Assembly (NCBI RefSeq): GCF_019924045.1
Contig: NZ_JAHXBN010000031.1
Coordinates: forward strand, 1 to 39,377
Length of the DNA: 39,377 nucleotides
Origin: Dyadobacter fermentans
Lineage (GTDB): Bacteria > Bacteroidota > Bacteroidia > Cytophagales > Spirosomataceae
Direction of reading: 5' to 3'
The notes beneath the pieces were generated by a model, which saw only the letters and a list, made by a program, of their open reading frames with translations, was not told the DNA's origin and did not search any database. The position numbers and the translations under genes are program-made. Positions 24,039 through 32,148 of this stretch are shown here, one piece after another (position 1 is the first letter of the stretch; every line of letters begins with the position of its first letter).

Positions 24039-25274
24039 CTAACGCCCTAGCTTTGCAATGACTTTTTCAATAGTGAACCCTTGGGCGAGGATAGAAAAAA
24101 GCACCACCACAAATGTGACTGAAACGATCACGTCCTTGTAAGGGCTTACCGGCAAGGAGAGTGCAAGGGCGATAGAAATCCCCCCTCTTAATCCTCCCCA
24201 GGTCATGATTGACAGGGTTTTTATTCCTAAAGTCTTATTGATTCCAAAAACGAATGCCGGAAAGAAAAGGGAAATAAACCGTGCAAAAACAATCAATAAA
24301 GCTACCAGCAGACCGGATACGAGGTAGCCCGCCTTGAAGTTAACGGCAACAATTTCCAACCCGATCAAAAGGAATAAAATAGCGTTAAGGATTTCATCTG
24401 TAACCTCCCAGAATTTGCCTAGATAATCCCTTGTTACATCGCTCATGGCATGCGCCTTTCCCCGGTTACCTGTCATTATACCAGCAGCCACCATTGCGAG
24501 CGGACCTGAAACATGGATGTAATGACAAAAACTGTATCCTCCCATCACCATCGCCAAAGAAATAAGTATTTCCGTCTGGAAGTGATCAATGGATTTCATC
24601 AGTCGATAACCCATAAATCCGATAGCAAGGCCAACCAGGATGCCTCCCGCAGCTTCCTTCACAAACAACATGGCCACATCCGCAGCTCCGAAATTTTCAA
24701 TTCCAACTGCCAAAATTTGAAGTAGCGTCGCAAAGATCACTACACCGATTCCGTCGTTGAATAGTGATTCTCCCACAATGTTGGTTTCAACTGTCTTGGA
24801 TAAATGCGCCTTTTTGAGAATTCCCATCACAGCAATCGGATCAGTCGGTGAAATCAATGCTCCAAACAACAGGCAGTATATTAGGGGAAGCTCAGCGCCG
24901 AGCACCGGAAGCAGGTAGAAGACGCCAATTCCGACAAGGAAAGTTGAAATCACGGTGCCCAGCACGGCGAACAGGGTGATACTTTTTGCCGACTTCTTTA
25001 AATCGTTCACATCGACATGCAGGGATCCGGCAAAAAGAAGAAAACTGAGCAATATCCCGAGCAAAAATTCCGAAAAATCAATAAGAGCTAATTCCTGTTG
25101 AACCAGCTTTGTGAAGCCGGACGAGAAATGACCGGCGACAATAACGCCCAAAGCAGAGAGTGTTCCCAGTAGCATAAGACTAATGCCGGAGGGAAGTTTT
25201 AGTACGCGGGTATTCAAATAAGAAAAACCGGCAGCAAGTGTAATCAGGATAGAAAAAAGGGTAAATATTTCCAT
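24039..25274 (-). CDS. CPA1-family Na+(K+)/H+ antiporter
   Basis: Inner-membrane cation:proton antiporter of the CPA1 (NhaP/NHE-like) family, 411 aa, about 12 TM helices. The diagnostic region near residues 135-180 contains ALISPTDPIAVMGILKKA and ESLFNDGIGVVIF, where the ND pair is the ion-binding site of CPA1 proteins; WGGLRGGISIALALSLP near 360 is also typical. There is no long cytoplasmic tail. The second antiporter in the window besides NhaA; specificity for Na+ or K+ cannot be decided from the sequence. Confidence 0.92.
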   Translation of the reverse strand: MEIFTLFSILITLAAGFSYLNTRVLKLPSGISLMLLGTLSALGVIVAGHFSSGFTKLVQQELALIDFSEFLLGILLSFLLFAGSLHVDVNDLKKSAKSITLFAVLGTVISTFLVGIGVFYLLPVLGAELPLIYCLLFGALISPTDPIAVMGILKKAHLSKTVETNIVGESLFNDGIGVVIFATLLQILAVGIENFGAADVAMLFVKEAAGGILVGLAIGFMGYRLMKSIDHFQTEILISLAMVMGGYSFCHYIHVSGPLAMVAAGIMTGNRGKAHAMSDVTRDYLGKFWEVTDEILNAILFLLIGLEIVAVNFKAGYLVSGLLVALLIVFARFISLFFPAFVFGINKTLGIKTLSIMTWGGLRGGISIALALSLPVSPYKDVIVSVTFVVVLFSILAQGFTIEKVIAKLGR

Positions 25275-25417
25275 GCGTCTTAATTTTCAGATCAGGTCGT
25301 GAACCATAGGCAGGTCACTTCGTAAAATAAATTAATTGATAGTACTCCGGGCCCGCCGTAAAATAAATCGGGTGACTTAGCACTTAATAATCAAGGCAGT
25401 TGGCTTAAAAGTCCGCA

Positions 25418-27661
25418 TCAGTTAAGCTGGTCGTTGCCCCTGGCAAGTACTGCCAGTAACTGGCTGACCCCGCCCTGGTTTTTGATATGATAACGGGCCA
25501 GGGACATATCGTCGCCCACCTTGATCGTGAAAGCGCTTTCCGGCATTGCCCTAAACAGGTCCTCATCTGTAACGTCATCGCCAATGGCCAGGATGAAATC
25601 GTAAGGACCGCTTTCCAGAAATGCCCTGGCAGATGTCCCTTTATTGAAGTCGGTCTTTTTGATCTCCAGAACTTTATTGCCATCCAGTATTTGCAGGTTC
25701 AGGTCTGGCTGCAAATAGATCTTCAATTGCCAAAGCAGCTCCTGGGCTCTTCTCGTCGCGTATAGCTCGTCCTCAACATTCCGATAATGCCAGGCCAGTG
25801 AAGTCTCCTTGTCTTCGACGAATGCCCCGGGGCATCGCTGAACGTAAGTTTGAAGGATCGGGAGAACCGATTGTTTCCAATCCATATCACAGTTTTCATT
25901 CAGCCGCCACTGTTGCTGGTCAAGGTCTTTGACCAGCGCTCCGTGTTCTGCGATCATGCCTATTTTGAATCCGTGAAACTGCCGGTCCAGAAAACCACGG
26001 TCCCGTCCGCTAACGATTACGGTCGTATCGCGCTCGGAAATACGCCGGATCAGGGTCTTGATTTCCTCCGGCATAAAGGCACTTGCTGGGTCTGGGACAA
26101 TAGGAGCTAGCGTCCCATCGTAATCGAAAAACAAGATCCGTCGCGAAGAACTCTCATAGGCGCTGCGTATCAATTTGGTTGAGCTGTCGTTAAGATACGT
26201 CTGTCTCAATCGGTTCTGTTCCATGTCGAGCATGTTCATTTGGGCAAAAAAATCTGCAGTCCAGGTAAATACATCGTAATCGCGAATCCTGTCGCGCATC
26301 AGCTGCATTCGCTTCGCCTGCTCCGGCTCCGGCATGACAAGGGCTGTCCGGATAGCTTCCGCAGTATCCTGCGCATCCAGAGGATTAATGATCAGGGCCT
26401 CTCCCAGCTCGGCGGCAGCTCCGGCCATCTCGCTTAATATTAGCACCCCCTTGCCGTCGGCGCGGCTGGCGACATATTCCTTACAAACCAGGTTCATGCC
26501 ATCACGCACCGGCGTAACCAGGGCAACATCGCTTGCAGTATACATAGCCGATAGCTCTGTAAAGGTCATCGAGCGGTATTGATAAATAACCGGCTGCCAG
26601 TTGATGCTTCCGAAATCCGCATTGATCGTTCCTACTGTCTGGTCAATTTCGGACTTCATCTGTTGGTATTGTTCAATCGTATCCCGCGAAGGAACTACGA
26701 CCATCACAAGTGAGATCCTGCCATGCCATTCAGGGCAGTTGTGCAGGAACTGTCGGAAACCACGTAGCCGGTGTATGATGCCCTTGGAGTAATCGAGCCG
26801 ATCTACTGAAAAAATTATTTTAAAGGGAAGCGCTTTTTTAATCTCCAACCGGGCAAGGCCGATTTCAGGATCTGAGTAGGCGCCGGCAAACTTTTCAAAA
26901 TCTATGCTGATGGGAAAAGCGTCTGCCTTGGCAACCCTGTTTTCTATGTGGATGTAATGCAGTTTATTATTGTAACCTGATACCAGCCAGGCAGTTTTGA
27001 GAAAATACTCTGCGTAATCGTTTGTATGGAACCCGATCAAGTCTGCCCCCAATACCCCGTCGATCAGCGACTTTCGCCAGGAAACCGGCAGTAACCGGAA
27101 AACCTCAAAGGATGGAAAAGGTATATGAAAGAAGAAGCCTATTTTTTGCTCGGGGAACCTGGCCCTGACCATGGCAGGCAACAGCATCAGCTGATAGTCA
27201 TGCACCCACACGACATCGCCTGGACGGATGACCTGGACAAGTCTGCTGAAAATAGCTTCATTGGCAACATGATAGGCCTGGTAGTACCGGTCTTCAAAGC
27301 GTGCCAGCGACGGAAAGTAGTGGCACAGCGGCCATAACAGGTTATTGCAAAACCCCTCGTAATAATTTTCCTGGATCTGTTTGTCAAGGAAAACGGGATG
27401 TGCAACAAAATCTTCCGTCTGTAAGTCACGCTGATCGGCTGCCGAAAACTCACTGTCCCCGAAGCCAATCCATTGACATTTTTGGTGAGGGGCGAATAGC
27501 GTACTGTTTGGCCCTTTTGTAAGTGAGAGCACGGCGGAGACCAGGCCCCCTGAATTTTGTACCATCTTTGTCTGCCCGTTTTTTTCTTCGATTTTGAAGG
27601 GTAAACGGTACGCAACGATGATGAGTCTTCCTTGAGGTTTGTTGGGTAAAAAATAGCTCAT
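25418..27661 (-). CDS. Fused trehalose-6-phosphate synthase / trehalose-6-phosphate phosphatase
   Basis: Bifunctional cytoplasmic enzyme (747 aa) making trehalose from UDP-glucose and glucose-6-phosphate. Residues ~10-480 form the GT20 synthase (OtsA): NSGGLVSAVLSL, WVHDYQLMLLP, GFFFHIPFPSFEVFRLLP, GFHTNDYAEYF, VDRLDYSKG, TPVRDGMNLVCKEYVA. Residues ~505-740 form the HAD phosphatase (OtsB): FFDYDGTLAPI, VIVSGRDR, AEHGA, GDDVTDEDLF. All key residues seem present in both halves. Trehalose is a compatible solute, consistent with the ion and osmotic functions around it. It appears to stand alone. Confidence 0.95.
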   Translation of the reverse strand: MSYFLPNKPQGRLIIVAYRLPFKIEEKNGQTKMVQNSGGLVSAVLSLTKGPNSTLFAPHQKCQWIGFGDSEFSAADQRDLQTEDFVAHPVFLDKQIQENYYEGFCNNLLWPLCHYFPSLARFEDRYYQAYHVANEAIFSRLVQVIRPGDVVWVHDYQLMLLPAMVRARFPEQKIGFFFHIPFPSFEVFRLLPVSWRKSLIDGVLGADLIGFHTNDYAEYFLKTAWLVSGYNNKLHYIHIENRVAKADAFPISIDFEKFAGAYSDPEIGLARLEIKKALPFKIIFSVDRLDYSKGIIHRLRGFRQFLHNCPEWHGRISLVMVVVPSRDTIEQYQQMKSEIDQTVGTINADFGSINWQPVIYQYRSMTFTELSAMYTASDVALVTPVRDGMNLVCKEYVASRADGKGVLILSEMAGAAAELGEALIINPLDAQDTAEAIRTALVMPEPEQAKRMQLMRDRIRDYDVFTWTADFFAQMNMLDMEQNRLRQTYLNDSSTKLIRSAYESSSRRILFFDYDGTLAPIVPDPASAFMPEEIKTLIRRISERDTTVIVSGRDRGFLDRQFHGFKIGMIAEHGALVKDLDQQQWRLNENCDMDWKQSVLPILQTYVQRCPGAFVEDKETSLAWHYRNVEDELYATRRAQELLWQLKIYLQPDLNLQILDGNKVLEIKKTDFNKGTSARAFLESGPYDFILAIGDDVTDEDLFRAMPESAFTIKVGDDMSLARYHIKNQGGVSQLLAVLARGNDQLN

Positions 27662-28044
27662 AACCGGTTAGACAACGGCAAGGCGCGGATGCGATGTCCT
27701 AAAATAGGTTTGATGGAAAGAAAATGTTCGCTCAGACTGCTGGTCTATTATTGCGCCGCAGGCAGTATTTCTTTAAAGCGAAAAGAGAAGCTGCAAGATA
27801 GCATATTTTTTCGAAACCATAGTACTTTAACGTTCAAAAGGGCGACTTGCCGACTAGCCACTTGTTTCCAACAGAAGTTTCCGGCAGGCAAAACATACCT
27901 GAATGTGTACATTGTTTCGCAGGACCGGCATATCGTTGGCTGTCCTTAAAAGTTGAAACGTCACAGGGATAGGCCGGTCATTTTGAGGACTTTTTAATCT
28001 CAAAATTTATGGCTACATTACTAATGGGTGAATCGATAAACGTC
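27662..28044. other. Divergent intergenic region without a supported gene
   Basis: About 380 bp between the divergent trehalose and lipoprotein genes. The + strand open frame 27689-27949 is Cys- and Lys-rich without any motif and is treated as chance. The in-frame extension of the lipoprotein ORF to 28009 lies here but is not part of its signal peptide. Promoters for both genes must lie here, but no clear consensus was identified. Confidence 0.4.
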
Positions 28045-28626
28045 ATGTTCTTCCGTAGATGGATTTTGATCATTCTGGGCCTAAGCCCCCTCTTATTGGG
28101 ATGTAGTACTAACCTAAGGGAAAGGCAACTACGCATCCGTGAAGCAGAACTGGCCCGACGGCAAGAAGTATTTGCGCCTCATGCACTGGAATATCAATCC
28201 CTGCTTTTAGTCAGGGACAGCCTTTTGAAACGAAAAAGGCCAGGTGACCGGCCCCATTGGCCCGAAACGATTGAAGGTATTTGGGAAGCGAACATTATTT
28301 GCAGCAGTTCTAATGACCGCAAGTGGATAGTAGGCGACCGGCTTTCGCAAACCTGGCAGTTTTTCAGCAACTCCACCGGGATTTTTGTGGCGGTTTTCGA
28401 CAATCAAAGATGTTTACGGGTCCTAAATGGAGATTTTGCGGGTTCCACCATTCATCTGGCTTACGCTTTTGACTCGTTTTCCCACCCAGATGTGGCCCTG
28501 TCAGTAAGTCTTCACCATGAATCAACACGTTCCATGCCTGGCGAGCTGATATTTTTTTTCCCCGAAAACGGCAAAGCCATATTTTCCATAAAACTACATC
28601 GTGGCGACGCATTTCTAAATTTGTGA
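28045..28626 (+). CDS. Lipoprotein with coiled-coil and WP..(I/G).W domain, Bacteroidota-specific family
   Basis: About 193 aa from ATG 28045 (MFFRRWILIILGLSPLLLGC). Lipobox LLLGC (Cys20) is followed by a charged coiled coil (LRERQLRIREAELARRQEVF), a YQSLL...DSLL segment and a beta-rich domain beginning HWPETIEGIWEANIICSSS with GDRLSQTWQF. This arrangement is familiar from many small Bacteroidota lipoproteins of unknown role. The earlier ATG at 28009 would spoil the signal peptide. No operon partner; probably anchored in the inner or outer membrane facing the periplasm. Confidence 0.75.
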   Translation: MFFRRWILIILGLSPLLLGCSTNLRERQLRIREAELARRQEVFAPHALEYQSLLLVRDSLLKRKRPGDRPHWPETIEGIWEANIICSSSNDRKWIVGDRLSQTWQFFSNSTGIFVAVFDNQRCLRVLNGDFAGSTIHLAYAFDSFSHPDVALSVSLHHESTRSMPGELIFFFPENGKAIFSIKLHRGDAFLNL

Positions 28627-28692
28627 ATCCTTGTGCACTGCTTTACATTGCGCCAAACGAAATATAATAGGTCGCGTCGGTAACTTACCGAA

Positions 28693-28797
28693 TCATTTCC
28701 GCCTAGAGTACCATTTGTAAATTTGATAAACAAATAGGATGAAACAGCCAATGGTAAGGGCGGCCAAGATATTAAGAACGATATTTTCGACTTCCAT
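28693..28797 (-). CDS. 34-aa single-TM peptide downstream of the DUF389 gene
   Basis: A 34-codon frame starts 1 bp after the DUF389 stop: MEVENIVLNILAALTI, then GCFILFVYQIYKWYSRRK. It has an acidic start, one hydrophobic helix of about 20 residues and a basic aromatic tail, a sensible inside-positive membrane peptide. Its direct coupling to the upstream gene and its clean topology favour a real gene. No family recognised; an accessory subunit of the DUF389 protein is possible. Confidence 0.5.
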   Translation of the reverse strand: MEVENIVLNILAALTIGCFILFVYQIYKWYSRRK

Positions 28798-28798
28798 T

Positions 28799-30127
28799 TT
28801 AGAAGCTGGATCTTTCAATAAATACCTTCACTGAATCCGTTTCAAGACGAGCTTTCAACCACCCACTGATACGAGCCAGGTCATTGCCTGTGCGCTTAGG
28901 GCTCGTTGAGCCGATCACCACCACGACAAAATTATTGCTCTGACCGTTTGCCTTAAAAAATTGCTGGCGCTGGGCAGAGCAATAGACGATGTCGGTAAAT
29001 AAATGTTTCATTTCCCGGAGCAGCGGATTGCCCAGCCGTTGCTGCACGGCAATACTGTCGCTTCTTTTCATGACCATACCCAGTTCATTTTTCAGTCGGT
29101 TAATCTGGGCCTGGTAAAGTTCGGCTTGCGAAAGGTCCTTTGAAACGTCGGAAATGGAAAATCCCTGGGCGATCACTAGTCTGGCGTCCGCAAGGCCGTA
29201 AATGGCTTTCCGGCTTGCCAGCCGTTCTTTCTCCTGCTCACTGATTTCTTTCCCACCATAGATCAGCCTGATCTCCCGCCTGGCAGGATTGATTTCATTT
29301 TTTAATAGGAAATCGCCTTCAATAAAACTTTCGTTGGCTATGAAGTTGTTTGCGCTCTGTATGAAATTCTCTTTTTGCACCAGCAGATAGCCATAATACA
29401 AACTTGGAATTATGGTTACCAGTACGATTAGGCTTACCCACCGGTCCGCCAGCCGTTTCTGGTTCGCATCTGCGTAATCATGTATAGGGTACCTTAAAAG
29501 CCTGACCGTTACCAGTGTAGCGCTGCCGATGAACACCGTGTTAATCGTTAACAGGTAAAGTGCACCTAACATAAACTGCCAGTTACCTGTCGCCAGCCCG
29601 TAGCCGGCAGTACAGAGTGGTGGCATTAAGGCCGTAGCAATGGCGACACCGGGAATAACATTACCTTTGTTGCGGCTTGAAATGGCTACGATACCTGCCA
29701 GCCCGCCCACCAGCGCGATAATTACATCGTAAATGTTAGGCTGTGTCCTGGCCAGCAGTTCTGAATGGGCCTGATAGATTGGCGTTACAAAAAAGTAAGC
29801 AGCAGAAGTTAAAAGCCCTGCCAGGACTGCGAAAAAGTAGTTGATGAATGCTTTTTTGAAGAGGGGAAAGTCGTAAGTCGCTATACTATACCCCATCCCA
29901 AGTATGGGACCCATTAATGGGGAAACCAGCATAGCGCCAATAATCACCGCGGTAGAGTTGACATTTAGTCCTACGGACGCAATGAAAATGGCAAATATGA
30001 GAATCCAAAGGTTGGTCCCCTTGAATTCAATTCCATTTTCTACGGTGTCATGAATAGTCGCATACTCTTCCTGCTCAGAAGTGATATCGAATCGGCTTAG
30101 CAGCTTTTGGATTTTTATACGCATCAT
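28799..30127 (-). CDS. DUF389 family membrane protein
   Basis: 442 aa. The N-terminal ~260 residues hold six TM helices with the DUF389 core: IFAIFIASVGLNVNSTAVII, GAMLVSPLMGPILGMGY, and the second repeat-like part VGGLAGIVAISSRNKGNVIP with ATALMPPLCTAGYGLATG. The C-terminal ~180 residues are soluble with a coiled-coil-like stretch and end in a beta/alpha domain (NNFVVVVIGSTSPK). Family members are widespread; their transport role is not established. Either of the first two Met codons could be the start. Probably cotranscribed with the 34-aa peptide gene. Confidence 0.9.
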   Translation of the reverse strand: MMRIKIQKLLSRFDITSEQEEYATIHDTVENGIEFKGTNLWILIFAIFIASVGLNVNSTAVIIGAMLVSPLMGPILGMGYSIATYDFPLFKKAFINYFFAVLAGLLTSAAYFFVTPIYQAHSELLARTQPNIYDVIIALVGGLAGIVAISSRNKGNVIPGVAIATALMPPLCTAGYGLATGNWQFMLGALYLLTINTVFIGSATLVTVRLLRYPIHDYADANQKRLADRWVSLIVLVTIIPSLYYGYLLVQKENFIQSANNFIANESFIEGDFLLKNEINPARREIRLIYGGKEISEQEKERLASRKAIYGLADARLVIAQGFSISDVSKDLSQAELYQAQINRLKNELGMVMKRSDSIAVQQRLGNPLLREMKHLFTDIVYCSAQRQQFFKANGQSNNFVVVVIGSTSPKRTGNDLARISGWLKARLETDSVKVFIERSSF

Positions 30128-30294
30128 GTAGTTATTTAGCGGGTAACTCTATTGTTTCGTCTATGTGCGTTATGCTAATATGACGAAGATAGCCGATTCT
30201 AAAAAAAACCGAAACTAACCACGGTTGAAGCGGGCATTTACTTACGCATAAAATGTTCCGCTTTGAGCATCTCAGCAAAGCCGGCTTGGTACAC

Positions 30295-30324
30295 AAAAAA
30301 CCTGGCGTTCAAACCAGGTTTTTT
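30295..30324. terminator. Bidirectional intrinsic terminator
   Basis: Perfect arms AAAAAACCTGG (30295-30305) and CCAGGTTTTTT (30314-30324) with an 8-nt loop. A/T runs on both sides allow use on either strand. It lies between the divergent DUF389 gene and the leftward second module, ~520 bp beyond the end of the module's glycosyltransferase gene. Confidence 0.8.
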
Positions 30325-30661
30325 GCCTCAATATCACGCTCGGTTTAGTTTAGCAGATTCCTAATAAGTGTCGCAATACGGATGGTGGGAACCATGCCCC
30401 CAGTACTCCTATCAATAAAAATTTCAAGACTGCAATTTACATGTAACCCGACTGGTAGCAAGTTTCACATTATTAGGAAAACCTTAGAATTTACTAATTT
30501 AAGGAGGCTGACGTCAACGAGCAGCCGCCTGAGGCCCAAGCTGTGCGCTCATCGCAATAGAGCTTTTCGGTTCGCAACAGTGATATCATCTCTTCAACGG
30601 CTTCTCGAACCTGTGCGAATAATCATACCGGTGAACAATGGTTTGCCCTTCCATCAGAAAT

Positions 30662-30745
30662 GGTCGTCGTCGTCATGCACGATGAAGACTCTGCGCGCTG
30701 GGCCAATCGCAGAATCTACATTGCCGATGATCAAATCGTGAAATG
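30662..30745 (+). pseudogene. Decayed 3' fragment of an ABC ATPase gene related to the one at 18223-18897
   Basis: This stretch aligns base for base with the end of the efflux ATPase gene (about 18810-18893): CACGATGAAGACT, GCAGAATCTACAT and CAAATCGTG are shared exactly, with scattered substitutions between. The translated frame VVVMHDEDSARWANRRIYIA matches the H-loop region VVTHDEDFARRADRRIYMA, but it has lost the conserved Thr before His and the terminal stop. No Walker or signature motif is found upstream, so only ~85 bp remain recognisable. The rest of the interval 30325-30842 shows no gene; the open frame 30382-30741 is not convincing. Confidence 0.75.
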
Positions 30746-30842
30746 CAGAGTGCTATACTTGAACTTCTACCCGACGTAAGCGGTGTTTCTTAATCCATCG
30801 GATTTTTCAATAGCGGAAGATCGGGCCCTTGATTAATGTGTT

Positions 30843-31649
30843 CTAATAGTGTGAAGCGCGCTTTGCATTCCATATACGAATCTCGGCAACCAATGAGGCT
30901 TTGGACATTGCGGAAATACGATTCAATTCACCTTTTAGTTCTATACGTTTTTCAGCTGACTCAAAGGTACTATTCTCGCCCCGAGGGTGGAAAAGATGAA
31001 ACATGTAACCCTTGACCCTTCCTACCCGCATCTCAAGCCCCTGCCAACGTCGCAATCTTTCGGCATCTTCCGGGCCCCAGCCAGTAAAATTTTCATTTTC
31101 CATTCCGGCTTCCACGTATGCCTCTTTTTTTGCAAGGAAGCCTCCACCGCATGCAAGTTTTGTGTATGGGGCTACCATCCGGTCTGCATTTTCTTCAAGC
31201 GGTCTGAGATCGTGATTAGATAAGAATATTCTTCTGAACGTCACACCCGTTTCCATATACCTGCCGTCATAGGGATAAATGAAATCATACGCCCCGGCAC
31301 GAAGACTCTCGACCGCTGACAACAGTTGATGATGATAGACGACAACATCTGCGTCCCAAATAGCAATGTAGGGCGTTGTCGTTAGCAGGGTCAGCAAATT
31401 GAGATATTTTGTCCTGTGAAATGTTCTATTGTTGTCTTTTTCAAAAATGACTTCAACTTCCGTTGGTAATATTTCTCTTAGCAGTCCATTGTTTTCGCTA
31501 TCGGCCTCCATAACAATGATATTCGTATCAAAATATCCCAATAAATAAGTCGTTACACATTTGAGATTTTCTAATCGTTCAAGCGAATCGACCCTAACGG
31601 GAATTATAAATGTTACATCTTTTAAATTAGTCTTGGTATTCGTGGACAT
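30843..31649 (-). CDS. Glycosyltransferase, GT2-like N-terminus with GT7C motif (copy 2)
   Basis: 268 aa, paralogue of 22170-22949 along its length. It has VTFIIPVRVDSLERLENLKC, the DxD in AIWDADVVVY, YDFIYPYDGRYMETG, a GGGFLAKKEAYVEAGM segment, FTGWGPEDAERLRRW and HLFHPRG. It starts 30 bp after the 3-TM gene stop and is the last gene of the leftward module. The repeat of this enzyme beside the same two genes makes it part of the module. Acceptor and sugar are unknown. Confidence 0.87.
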   Translation of the reverse strand: MSTNTKTNLKDVTFIIPVRVDSLERLENLKCVTTYLLGYFDTNIIVMEADSENNGLLREILPTEVEVIFEKDNNRTFHRTKYLNLLTLLTTTPYIAIWDADVVVYHHQLLSAVESLRAGAYDFIYPYDGRYMETGVTFRRIFLSNHDLRPLEENADRMVAPYTKLACGGGFLAKKEAYVEAGMENENFTGWGPEDAERLRRWQGLEMRVGRVKGYMFHLFHPRGENSTFESAEKRIELKGELNRISAMSKASLVAEIRIWNAKRASHY

Positions 31650-31679
31650 TTTCTAGATAATATTTAAGTCGACTATGGA

Positions 31680-32090
31680 TTAACTCTTAGATCGCTGTAT
31701 TAATGTGACTAAATAAAAAGAAACGAAAAGAAATGCTATTCCGAATATTAGCGTTCGATTACTTTTAACGATAAGCTGATTTTTAGTATCTAAGTCCATA
31801 CTTTCCCCCAGGTTCTCTTTTTCGATTAATGGACTCACCACGTTGCTATATATCAAAAAGTATAGCCCAAATACCAGGAAAGCTGCGCCGACAACCGAAA
31901 GATTGAATCTCCCTGAAATTCTCACATATACCGATAACAAGATGATTTCCAATGAAAAATAATAAAGGAACAATGTTGCCATCATCCTGAACCCAACAGC
32001 ATTCTTTGCTGCCTGTATTGATTCATGTTTTAATGAATGGAAGTAAATGCCTGCATATAAGTCATTTACAAAATTCTTTAAAATTCCCAT
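31680..32090 (-). CDS. 3-TM small membrane protein, partner of module lipoprotein (copy 2)
   Basis: 136 aa. The N-terminus LKNFVNDLYAGIYFHSLKHE and following AAKNAVG match the family pattern ND...G.YF......A.NA seen at 10797 and 21736. TM helices lie near 34-56, 64-86 and 113-131, with the loop PLIEKENLGESMDLDTKNQ before the last. A terminator-like hairpin separates it from the lipoprotein gene, unlike copy 1. Sequence similarity to copy 1 is low outside the N-terminus, as would be expected of specificity-determining partners. Confidence 0.75.
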   Translation of the reverse strand: MGILKNFVNDLYAGIYFHSLKHESIQAAKNAVGFRMMATLFLYYFSLEIILLSVYVRISGRFNLSVVGAAFLVFGLYFLIYSNVVSPLIEKENLGESMDLDTKNQLIVKSNRTLIFGIAFLFVSFYLVTLIQRSKS

Positions 32091-32110
32091 TTTATAGCTG
32101 TTACATAAAA

Positions 32111-32141
32111 CTTTGTTCCGTGTGTCTCACACGGAACAAAG
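32111..32141 (-). terminator. Strong hairpin between module lipoprotein and its 3-TM partner (copy 2)
   Basis: Perfect 14-bp arms CTTTGTTCCGTGTG (32111-32124) and CACACGGAACAAAG (32128-32141) with a 3-nt loop, followed on the minus strand by TTTTATG. It lies 7 bp past the lipoprotein stop and ~20 bp before the partner start. It could end most lipoprotein transcripts or act as an attenuator or processing stem that sets different levels of the two proteins. Confidence 0.8.
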
Positions 32142-32148
32142 ATACTCC

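Noticed and set aside
25321..25368. 12-bp direct repeat CGTAAAATAAAT (25321-25332 and 25357-25368)
   Set aside because: AT-rich, short and isolated between the antiporter and trehalose genes; no function suggested.
27689..27949. 86-codon open frame in the divergent intergenic region
   Set aside because: Composition unlike the neighbouring proteins and no motif; more likely promoter DNA.
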